The position numbers were made by a program, and so were the translations under genes. A DNA stretch of 64,000 nt. Origin: Effrenium voratum (Eukaryota; Sar; Dinophyceae; Suessiales; Symbiodiniaceae). Each line of letters opens with the position of its first letter. Position 1 is the stretch's first letter. Below are positions 55,766 to 64,000 of this stretch, in pieces. Where the stretch lies: positions 1 through 64,000 of the forward strand of contig CAUJNA010001623.1 in assembly GCA_963377175.1 (NCBI GenBank), in the 5' to 3' direction. The notes under the pieces were generated by a model, which saw nothing but the letters and a program-made list of their open reading frames with translations, did not search any database and had not been told where the DNA came from.

Positions 55766-56450
55766 CAAACTCCTGATCAATGGCAACCTGCTCCTGCATG
55801 AATAATGACTTCTCGTGCCGTTCTATGGTGACCTTGGAGGCATCCTTGAACTCTCGGCTGAAGAGCTTTTTGATGTGCCACAAGAAAGTGACGAGGGAGA
55901 GGGCTCCTGCGCGGAAGGGCCAGTTGACATTGAGGGGGAAGAAGCCGAGGCAGAAGAGGATGCCTATGTCTATGCGGAGCGCATGGAGTAGCCTCGCCAC
56001 CCTGTTTCCTTGCAAGCCTTGGACGAAGTGTTGCTTCGTGAGCAAGACTGGCAGAAAGCTTTGCAGCCACGCGGGAGCGTCACCTTGGCGCAGGAGTCCT
56101 TGCAGAAGCTGAGCAGCTGGGGTGGATCCAAGCAACACCCAAGCCGCTGCAAGCGGTGACAGCGAAGCCGAAAAAAACAACTTGGTAGAAGAGAGCCTTA
56201 AGTTCCTCTGCCCTCTTCGTGTTTGTCCTGCTGTGAGCCCACCTCTTCCAAACGCAGCTCGAACACCCTCCTCGTTGCCTTCCATCTGGTCAGGCTGCGC
56301 TGCGGCGTTGAACTTGGCTTCAAGGTTCTGCTTCACACTGGCAGGCGAGTAAACTGCCTGCTCTGGTTCCCAAGACGATTTTACAGCACGCTTCACTGCC
56401 GGCCTTGCGCTCTGAACAAGTACACCAACCTTTAGTTGCACACATTTCAA
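55755..56450 (-). CDS. Hypothetical protein fragment
   Basis: 231-codon frame without a known domain. The C-terminal half reads as an ordinary globular or membrane-associated protein (WPFRAGALSLVTFLWHIKKL; SREFKDASKVTIERHEKSLF), unlike the surrounding low-complexity frames. It may be an exon of a host gene or a chance frame; no splice sites or spliced-leader context could be confirmed. Its 3' end overlaps the last unit of the tandem repeat. Confidence 0.25.
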   Translation of the reverse strand: MKCVQLKVGVLVQSARPAVKRAVKSSWEPEQAVYSPASVKQNLEAKFNAAAQPDQMEGNEEGVRAAFGRGGLTAGQTRRGQRNLRLSSTKLFFSASLSPLAAAWVLLGSTPAAQLLQGLLRQGDAPAWLQSFLPVLLTKQHFVQGLQGNRVARLLHALRIDIGILFCLGFFPLNVNWPFRAGALSLVTFLWHIKKLFSREFKDASKVTIERHEKSLFMQEQVAIDQEFGHS

Positions 56451-56939
56451 AGAGCTTGCTTGCCAGGCAAGGCGGTCTCAACTGGAGAACGCGCCCGTGC
56501 AGAAGCTGGTGCAGCTTGAAGCAACTCGACTGCGCCCTCTGGCCCCCACGCTGCCAGCGGGTCAAGCACCTTCTCCTCTCGCCTGGCAAGGACACAAAGA
56601 CTTTCACGAAAGCTACTTGGCTGAAGTTTTCGTAATTCAGAAGGGGCCGTCGAAAATCTTGAGTTAGGCATTTCCGGATTTCTCACTGGTTCCCCCCCCA
56701 TGGATGTATCAGCCTACCTTGAGCTTGGACCACCCCCTCAAAAGGGCTGATTTTTCAGGCGGGCTCCTGCACCACCGCTGGGGGCAGTTGAATGTTCTAG
56801 TTCCATTGGCTCGGTCGGTGTCAATAGACATTCAAACTTTGACTCGCAGACCAAATTTTCAAAATATGTCCGCCGACATTGCTCGGCGTGTCGCCCTAAC
56901 CCCCCCCGCCCAACGTCTGATATTGGGGGGGTGGGGGGG
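56451..56939. other. Unassigned DNA with a C/G-tract at its right end
   Basis: No gene seen. 56900-56939 is a run of C7 and G7 tracts directly next to the A2 3' LTR. Confidence 0.4.
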
Positions 56940-57207
56940 TGAGGCCCACTGCCGGGGTGCCTATCCTAGAAGGGAACTGGTACCCTGTTGTAGTAGAGGT
57001 CGTTGATTTGGTCCCTGATCCATTCCGGAGAGAGTCCAATATGCCAATATGGAGGATTGGAGGATGGATTGTCCCTGGTGGCTTGCGTTGACTGTGATAC
57101 CTGTAAAGCGGTCTGCAAGCCTTTTTATCAATGTACCATGAGTCGAGTGACTGTACAAATGACTTGAAGGGCCAATGTGCAACAAAAAGCAACACAAAAC
57201 AGACACA
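56940..57207 (-). repeat. A2 3' LTR
   Basis: 268 bp, starting TGTGTCTGTTTTG after GGTCAAAAGAAATT (polypurine-like, 57208-57221) and ending GGGCCTCA. It shares CACCAGGGACAATCCATCC and TTGGACTCTCTCCGGAAT with both A1 LTRs. Confidence 0.7.
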
Positions 57208-57301
57208 AATTTCTTTTGACCTTTCACACCGAAGTGTATGATTGGCTTCTTGGCCTTACGTGCCGTAGCCATACTTGAAAGCGCCGTACTGATTCTGTGA
57301 G

Positions 57302-57311
57302 ATACCTAGAT
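57302..57311. repeat. 10-bp target duplication of foldback (left)
   Basis: ATACCTAGAT, repeated exactly at 59708-59717. A1 has a single related site (ATTAGGTAT on sense) at the same point of its 3' UTR. Confidence 0.8.
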
Positions 57312-59707
57312 GCCAATTTGCGTGGGGAATTCGGTTCAACACCAAAAAAAACTTAAGGGTAAGGCAGCTTGATGCGCATGCTGAAAGGGGTTTGGGGTCA
57401 TCTAAGCAGAAATGAGTCTTGGCCGACAAGAGGAAAGGGCTTGAACTGCTTTCCGGGAAAAACTTCACTATGAAACCGCCTCTTCTGTACGAGCAAAATG
57501 CGTTGTGTTGGAGCCCAAATTCTGCTCGTATTTTGGCAGATTGGGCTTGCGTTTGCGGCAATTGCAAGTTTTCACAAAGAAAGCAGTGATCTGCAACAAA
57601 TCCTGCATGGGCACATTTTTTAGGATTTTGGCCACACACTACACAATGCGGAGCAGAACGTGTTTGTCTTAGTAGGCGTTTCTCAGAGGCCCCAGGTTCC
57701 CCGTGAACCAACTCCGAACAAGCTCCGAACGAACAAACTCCGAACGAACTCCGAACAAACTCCGCACGAACTCCGAACGAACTCCGAACGAACTCCGAAC
57801 GAACTCCGAACGAACTCCGAACGAACTCCGGACAAACTCCGAACAAACTCCGAACGAACTCCGGGCGAACTCGGAACAAACTCCGAACAAGCGAACAAGC
57901 TCCGAGCGAACTTTGGCATTGTTCCCAAGCCAACTCCGAACACACTTTGGCCATAAGTATGTTTTTGAGCCCAAGTATTTTAGTGGCCAAGCTGTTTTTT
58001 TTGCTTTTTCGGGCTTACCAAAAGAGGCCAAGTGATTACAGGGCCAGTTTCAACAAGTGGCCTGGGAAGGTGTTCTTTGAGGCAAACAAACATGTTCTCA
58101 GGCCACTTGTTGAAATTAGTTCTTTCGGTCACTTGGTTTTCCTGTTATGTATGTTTCGGGCTGGATTTACTTCCCGGACAAGCGCCAAACAAACTTTGGC
58201 CATATTTTTCTTTGGGGGAGCTGATTTTTGTGTTTCGGCCTTAAGTTTCAGTTTTTCGGCTTTGTTTTGTTTTATTGCTAGTTTTCTTTGTCAGGCTGTG
58301 ATTTTTGCTTATTATTCTTTTTCGGGGCTTCTTTCCCCGGACGAACTCCGAACGAACTCCGAACGAACTTTGGCCTTAAGTTTTTTTTGGAGCGTTTTTT
58401 TGGTTCGGTGTTGAACTTTTTGGGTGTTGGTCGTACAAAAACACTGGAATTACAGCTTGTTGATGCGATTTTCGTACAAATTTAGTGTTACCAGGGCAAC
58501 AAAAAACATTGAAACATGCTTAATCCAGGCTTTTCACGCAAGAAAACAGCTATTTCATTACGACCAAAATCGGGCAAGCCATTACACAAATCGGGCAAAC
58601 CCTTAAGTTCAACACCGGTGTTGAACTTAAGCTCTTTTTGTTGGAATAATATTTTTTCCCGGGTTAAGCCTTGATCAAAAAGATTAAGCTTTGTTTCAGC
58701 TTCAACAGCGAGCCTCAGCGTCAACCAAGCTGCGTGATCACCCCGGTCTGAAGTCCTACAAATCCGGCCCTGAACGCCTTCCCAGGCCACTTGTTGAAAC
58801 TGGCCCCTGTAATCACTTGGCCTCTTTTGGTAAGCCCGAAAAAAGGCAACAAAAACAGTTTGACCACCAAAATACTTAGGCTCAAAAACATGCTTATGGC
58901 CAAAGTGTGTTCGGAGTTGGCTCGGGGGTTTGTTCGGAAATCAACCAATGACAAAGCTTGCTCGGGGCTTGTTCGCTTCTTCGGATTTGTTCCGAGCTCG
59001 CCCGGAGTTCGTTCGGAGTTCGTTCGGAGTTTGTCCGGAGTTTGCTCGGAGTTTGTTCGGAGTTCATTCGGAGTTCGTTCGGAGTTCGGAGTTCGCTCGG
59101 AGTTTGTTCGGAGTTTGTTGGGAGTTGGTTCACAGAAAACCTGACCCTCTGAGAAACGCCTACCAAGAAAAACACGTTCTGCTCCGCATTATGTAGTGTG
59201 TGGCCAAAATCCTAAAAAATGTGCCCATGCAGGATTTGTTGCAGATCACTGCTTTCTTTGTGAAAACTCGCAATTGCCGCAAACGCAAGCCCAATCTGCC
59301 AAAATACGAGCAGAATTTGGGCTCCAACACAACGCATTTTGCTCGTACAGAAGAGGCGGTTTCATAGTGAAGTTATTCCCAAAAAACAGTTCAAGCCCTT
59401 TCCTCTTGGCGGCCAAGACTCATTTCTGTTTAGATGACCCCAAACCCCTTTCAGCAGGCGCGTCAAGCTGTCTTACCCCTAAGGCTTAGCGCGCAGAAGC
59501 GGCGCGGTCCCCTGGGAAGCAAGCAAATTGATTCTTGTTTCGAGGAAACTGGCATCAATAGTACACTTTGAGATTTGCTGCAAAATCTGGGCTTTTCTTT
59601 TTTTGGTTTTGGCAAACCCTTAAGTTTGAGTAAAAAACCCTTATTCTTTTTTAGGACCTTAAAACACCCAAATCCCGAACGAACTGATCTGACCCATGAA
59701 TTTTGGC
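57312..59707. mobile_element. Foldback DNA transposon, Mutator-like (non-autonomous)
   Basis: 2.4-kb insertion with long inverted arms (about 57351-58075 and 58766-59487, most positions matching when one is reversed) around a loop of ~690 bases. Outer ends GCCAATTTG... and, reversed, GCCAAAATTC... are similar. The 10-bp duplication of ATACCTAGAT and long inverted arms fit Mutator-like elements. There is no transposase frame. Each arm contains an 11-bp tandem repeat (CGAACGAACTC; 57715-57900 and, inverted, 58985-59130). Confidence 0.75.
57340..57675 (-). other. Conserved Cys-rich frame in left arm of foldback
   Basis: Reads CVVCGQNPKKCAHAGFVADH then CFLCENLQLPQTQAQ and continues to about 57340. 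The right arm (59190-59489, +) encodes the same peptide with few changes. The CxxC...CxxC spacing suggests a small zinc-binding module or a captured exon end. Conservation may simply follow from arm homology. Confidence 0.35.
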
Positions 59708-59717
59708 ATACCTAGAT
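59708..59717. repeat. 10-bp target duplication of foldback (right)
   Basis: ATACCTAGAT, matching 57302-57311. Confidence 0.8.
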
Positions 59718-59766
59718 ATCGAAAAGGTGATGCACAACGCTATGCACATGCGGGCCGGATGTGAAA

Positions 59767-61679
59767 TTATTGATCTCTCACTGAATAGTCTTGTTGGCGG
59801 TGAGGATCAATCTGGTGGAAGTTCGTAGTGCCGATCGTGGGAGTCTTCTCAGTCGGTCGAATAAGTGCCAAAGGTGGCTGCCTTGTCAGGCGATCAGCGG
59901 TACCACCGACGCCTGCTGTCGGATTGACTGCCATAGTCTCCATAATCATTCCAGGTCGAGTCGCCATAGTCTTTCCATTGCTTTGGATTGCCCAGTACTG
60001 CTTGTTGTACTCTTTGTACTCTTGCTCAGTCCAGGATTGCTTCTTCTTGAGGTGCTCCTTGGATCTCTCAAAGTTGCGTTGCCTGGCGGCAGATCTGCTG
60101 CGGATGTACACCATCAGCGGACTGTGTGAGTCGGAATCTTGTGAGCCATTCATGAACATATCGTTGTTCACGAGACCTGATAGTCGAAAATGGCAGACGT
60201 CGGATCGTTCCGCATGGCTTCCAGTTGTTCGATCATACCCTGATCCAGTCTTCATGTATAGGTGATGACGGACGATGGATTTTAGGGTGCGTGAAGTCTC
60301 CTTCCACAATCTCTGATATGCCTTCGTGAGGATATTCATGAGACCGTTGGCCGGATTGAAGACGTGCTGGAGTCTGCTGTAGGTATTCGCGGATTTGTTG
60401 GCGTCTCCGGTGATCGCATCGCATTGGTACAATGTCACGGGTGGCATGATTTCGTTCTGAAGATCTTCCCGTGCTGCTCCATGGCTGATTGATGGATGAA
60501 TGTGAAAAACTCCAATGGTAGCAAACGGGAGGTCTGCCCTCGTTACGTGGCGGCTGTCAAACTCGAGGAGTGATTTGTTGGATGATTTTGGAAGCATACC
60601 ATGATACTCATCACTCTGCTCGATGTGGAGAACGACAATATCCTTGTTTCGCCCGTGTCCTTGGTGCGTGGTGGCAATCTCGGTCCAATGTACTTCTTGG
60701 ATTCAGTGAACATGGATGGTCCCGTAGTTGCCAGGCAGTCCGAGGTCGGAATGTCGTATTCAGGAAAAGTGCAACTTTCCTCGGTTCCGAAGAAACATCT
60801 GAACATCCCGAATGTGGTTCCCCAATTCTGACTCTTTGTGGAAATGTGCCGTGCCAATAGTTCCACTCTTGCGGAAGGTTCGCCGCGTACAAAGCATGCG
60901 ATTGGTCTAGATGACCATTGCTTGATAACGATGCCCTTGCACCCAAATTGGATGAACGTCTTGATGAGTTCCCTGGATTTCTCATCTTGAGGACTGAGGA
61001 ATGCGTCTGCTTCATTGAGGCATAAGATGTGTGCGCTGTTCTGCATCATCATCTTCACGATTGGTCGATCCTTCATTGCCATGTTGTACACGTCCAGCTT
61101 TGGATTCCTCGTGAAGTTTCCATGGTTCATAGTAAGCATGTTGATCGTCAGGGATGAGGTGAACTCATGCGTCTTGAGATGGTCCACCGGGGAACGGTCG
61201 GTCGGCTGCATCAGCGATCCCACATATGACTTAAGCTTCTTCAACCCAAGTGGAATCTTAATCGGATACCCTGATACTGGCTGTGCCTTCCTGTACTCGT
61301 CCATGGTGGGACATTCTCCTCGATGGTGGAAATAGAACTCTTCTGCTTCGAGGTTGACATCAAGATCAACGTGTGCCAATGAGGCTCTCTCGCATTCTGT
61401 CAATTTAGGATCAGCTCCCTTTGGATCCTTGTTGTACTTCTCCATGAAGCGGATGAAGTTCCTTTTGGTCTCCACGAGCTCTTCCTCGGCGTCCTTCTTG
61501 CTCATTTCTACTTTGAGGTAGATTTCCTTGAGTTCCTGGATGAACGCGTCTAGGTTCTCGCGATTGTGATACTCCATGGTGACCTTTGGCTTGACGGATC
61601 TCTCCCCGGAGGGTTCCATGTTCTCTTCTTCAACTTCGTCCTGATCGGTGGAGCGCCGTCGCTTCTTGGTCTCTGTCAA
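59767..61679 (-). pseudogene. A2 ORF2, EEP nuclease-like part
   Basis: Frame 61679-60543 aligns with A1 14750-15800 (LTINMLTMNHGNFTRNP; HILCLNEADAFLSP; GCKGIVIKQWSSRPIACFVR). After a frameshift near 60650, frame 60597-59767 continues with ATIGVFHIHPSISHG, AITGDANKSANTY and QDSDSHSPLMVYIRS, so every EEP-like motif is present in order. A further shift near 59990 scrambles the Tyr/Gln-rich tail. Unlike A1 it has the full segment between GDANKSANTY and HHLYMK. Confidence 0.5.
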
Positions 61680-62785
61680 TGTATCTTTTTCGGATTTTCC
61701 TTGTTTTGGTGGTCGTTATTCACATGTTTGACGTAGGCATCGGCGAATTCTTGGAGCTTGCTGGTGTACATCTCAATGTCTTCACGACCGAGATTTTTCT
61801 TCATGATCCAGCTGTTACTCATTATGATGTTTCCCTCGGGATCAAATGCTGTAACAATGTTCCTCGCCTCGACGGTTTGCTCTGTCAATGCTGTTCGCTC
61901 TTCGGAGGGTCGGATGTCATAGTCCTGGTCCTTGAGGAATGCCAGGGTCAACAATGCATCTCTTCCTGTTGGCACATGTGTCAACGCTGCTTCTGACGCT
62001 TCGTCATCAAGGATAACGTCGTCGATGCGTGCCATGTGGATGCGCACTCTTTCTGAAGGGTTTGACCGGGATCTCCCAGATTTCAGCCCGTGCTCCATGA
62101 TGTTGATCAGATTCTCTCCATATGTTGCATGGAACATGAACGTGATGGGCTTCTTCGCGAACGGCTTGATCTTTCTCTCTTCTTCAATGGATTGCGTCGC
62201 CGGCCTTCGCATTCTGGGATTTGCCTGAGCTGTGCCTTCGTCTTCATGAAACGCGTCGGATCTTGACGGATGCGGACTTGGAGGAATGGATTCCGTTGGA
62301 AGATCAAAGTCCGGTTCTTCTTGGCGAGGCTCGCTCTTCTGTTCGGAGTACAGGGTCGTCCAAAAGATTGGAGATCGACTTGTCGTGTATGACCGCTGTT
62401 GCATCTCACGTAGAACTCCATGTCGGGATCATTGAGGAATTCCTTGCCATTAGGCAGGAGTGCATCGTATGCGGATCTAGAGGTGAGGTTGTCGATCCAT
62501 CGATTTCTTGGAACAATGTCTCCCCTTGCCTTGCGCTCATTGTATGACCCGTCCACGGATGGATACGCGAACGCAATCTCGAAACGTGCCTTTCCATAGT
62601 TCGGGAACATAGCCATCAGGAGAAGTCCTGGCTTATTGCCCCTGAAGTTCCTTGCATGCGTAATGCAGGTCAATGCATCGTAGAGCTCAACGGATCCATC
62701 AGGACCCGTCCACTTGTCGTTTGCATTCTCTGTGTTGGCCTTGCCTTGGATCGTGTCGAAAACATCCGGAAAACAATCTGCTCAT
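61676..62785 (-). pseudogene. A2 ORF2, Tpt1/KptA-like domain
   Basis: After a one-base shift near 62785 the frame reads through 62673-62107: NFRGNKPGLLLMAMFPNYG, then EFYVRCNSGHTRQVDL, close to the RANQGHS box of Tpt1/KptA. Frame 62404-61676 supplies the second half: FMFHATYGENLINIMEHGL (res. 89-107, the HGT...GL box), RVRIHMA (VHLS-like), and EGNIIMSNSWIMKKNL. Tpt1/KptA enzymes move a 2'-phosphate from RNA to NAD. The two halves are separated by an acidic Pro-rich linker and a frameshift near 62350. A1 lacks this whole ~900-bp region. Confidence 0.45.
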
Positions 62786-63583
62786 TCTCTCGATTCGCCA
62801 GAGGATGAGGTCGGTGATCTGTTTTGCCTTGCATGGATCCATGTTGAAATATTTGCAAACCTGTTCAACATTCTGGACGGTCTTCTCGAGATCAATATGG
62901 CGGTTGTGACATACCATCGGAATGATGATGTTGGTTCCGAAAACTTTTGGCTGAGCATTGGTATAGCAGCAAATGCTGTAGACATTCTTGATGAAGTCCA
63001 TGTGTTGTTTCTCTGTGTGTTGGCCTTCAACTTGAAGAGTTGGCTGCCAGTAATCATTGAATCTGGCTCTCAGCCAGAATACCTTGACTCTATGTTGTCG
63101 TTCATGCTCAGGAATGAAGCGGAAGTCCGGATTCATCTCGAGGATGGTTGAGCACTCCTTGTAATATTCGTACACGAAATTGAGGAATCGAGAATTCCCG
63201 AAAGGATGTACGGATACTCTCTGGAGGCAGATGTCGGTGTCTGATCCGTCTGGTACATGCCACCGATCGTTGGATGTGAGAGTTGGCCGCATCGCTGGAA
63301 GTGCAGGTCGGTCACCAGGATTATTGTCGGATTTCTGTCTCCTCTTTGACATAAGCCTCAGTGTCGGTGGTGGTGACTTCGGAACCAGTTGCGGATGTGG
63401 CATCGCCTTCGGCATTGGATTTCCTGCGAGAGGTTGCTCTTCGTCATCCAGGTCATCATCGTTGTCGGTATCTCGATCATAATCTACCTGCTCCATGTTG
63501 ACATTATCTGGTTGTTGAGGCGGATGGATTCTCATCGGCGACCTGCTCCATGGGGCAGTCGGATGTCTCATCTTCCTCATCAC
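62786..63583 (-). pseudogene. A2 ORF2, N-terminal domain
   Basis: Aligns with A1 13670-14530: DYDRDTDNDDDLDDEEQ, YEYYKECSTILEMNPDFRF, VFWLRARFNDYWQPTL, QITDLILWRIERMSRLFSG. Differences are mostly substitutions, some conservative, which argues that the domain was translated in the ancestor. A shift near 63515 separates it from the acidic start. Function unknown. Confidence 0.5.
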
Positions 63584-63839
63584 AAGCAGGGGACTCCTTC
63601 AAAGGAGATGCCCGTCTCTTCACCAGGCTTCGGCGAAGGAGCCGCAATGCTGGATTGTCCAAAGATCATGTTGAGAATCGGCATGTCTTCGAGGTGGTCA
63701 AGCATACACGATTGCAAAGGTCGGAATGGTTGTAACCGAAAGTGGCTGCGGATGCAGACACATATTTCTTGAGATTCAACATGGGTCAAGTGCAATAACA
63801 CGCATCACGGATTTGAGGAAGTGAAAATGTGCAAAATGA

Positions 63840-64000
63840 AAACCTCATGCATCAGAATTCGTGGACATGCGGATCATGCCCAGGTTCCCCAAGAAGCAAA
63901 CATGGATTCTGCTATACCGACTCCTGCAAAGGCAATGATGTCGGGTCCGTGCTTCGTATTGCGTGCTAGCCACTCAACCAAAAATGCCTTGTTCTGCAAC
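63840..64000 (-). pseudogene. A2 3' end of pol (partial)
   Basis: Matches A1 13258-13410 (end of the RNase H-containing frame: NKAFLVEWLA, GPDIIAFAGVGIAES). Continues beyond the window. Confidence 0.75.

Larger units (their letters stand above)
56940..64000 (-). mobile_element. Element A2, second family A copy (cut by window edge)
   Basis: Read on the minus strand: end of pol (64000-63840, nearly identical to A1 13258-13410), ORF2, 3' UTR, foldback insertion, rest of 3' UTR, polypurine-like stretch, 3' LTR ending GGGCCTCA at 56940 next to a poly-C tract (sense). The 3' UTR pieces on the two sides of the foldback align consecutively with A1 16650-16800. The 5' portion lies outside the window. 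Confidence 0.8.

Noticed and set aside
57683..57956. 11-residue repeat protein (EFVRSSFGVRS-type)
   Set aside because: Arises from an 11-bp tandem repeat read over three units; open in several frames on both strands and inside a foldback arm.

Overview
The window looks like nuclear DNA of a dinoflagellate. The evidence is two unrelated Ty1/copia-type retroelement families whose RT, RNase H and integrase blocks have the dinoflagellate-type wording I recognise (for example a YVDDFKMSG palm motif and an AYTQA..KG..TWV block), methyltransferase-like domains inside pol, very repeat-rich intergenic DNA and no recognisable intact host gene. No rRNA, tRNA or CRISPR array was seen.

Layout. 1-6086: pyrimidine-rich and A-rich simple sequence, a 9-bp-period minisatellite (2690-4075) and a roughly 90-bp satellite rich in AGATCT and AGGCCT (4890-6086). 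6087-17038 (+): element A1, a decayed 10.95-kb copia-type LTR retrotransposon inserted in that satellite. It has gag, protease remnant, integrase, methyltransferase-like, RT and RNase H, then a second long ORF (ORF2) ending in an endonuclease/exonuclease/phosphatase (EEP)-like domain. 17039-18970: satellite resumes. 19000-27587: mostly unassigned DNA with short tandem repeats, ending in an AT-richer block.

27593-47242 (- strand): element B, a structurally complete 19.65-kb LTR retrotransposon. It has 357/358-bp LTRs (TGTGATT...AATCACA), a CTTTA target duplication, a candidate primer binding site and a polypurine tract. Its pol encodes protease, integrase, a methyltransferase-like domain fused to a full five-motif dUTPase, RT and RNase H. 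About 10 kb of further same-strand ORFs follow RNase H: a possible membrane protein, an ADP-ribosyltransferase-like ORF, several unknowns and an Arg/Asp-rich protein. Dozens of small hairpins with a fixed loop (sense GNTA) and variable self-complementary stems are scattered through element B only.

47243-56900: more unassigned sequence, a scrambled relic related to family A (48.8-50.9 kb), minisatellites and one hypothetical ORF. 56940-64000 (- strand): element A2, a second family A copy running off the window edge. It keeps about 900 bp encoding a Tpt1/KptA-like (RNA 2'-phosphotransferase) domain that A1 has lost, and its 3' UTR is interrupted by a 2.4-kb foldback DNA transposon with a 10-bp target duplication.

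The overall picture is two retroelement lineages that have each gained enzymatic cargo (methyltransferase-like, dUTPase, ART/Tpt1-like, EEP-like) around or after a copia-type pol. Most ORFs carry frameshifts, so function of these particular copies is doubtful.
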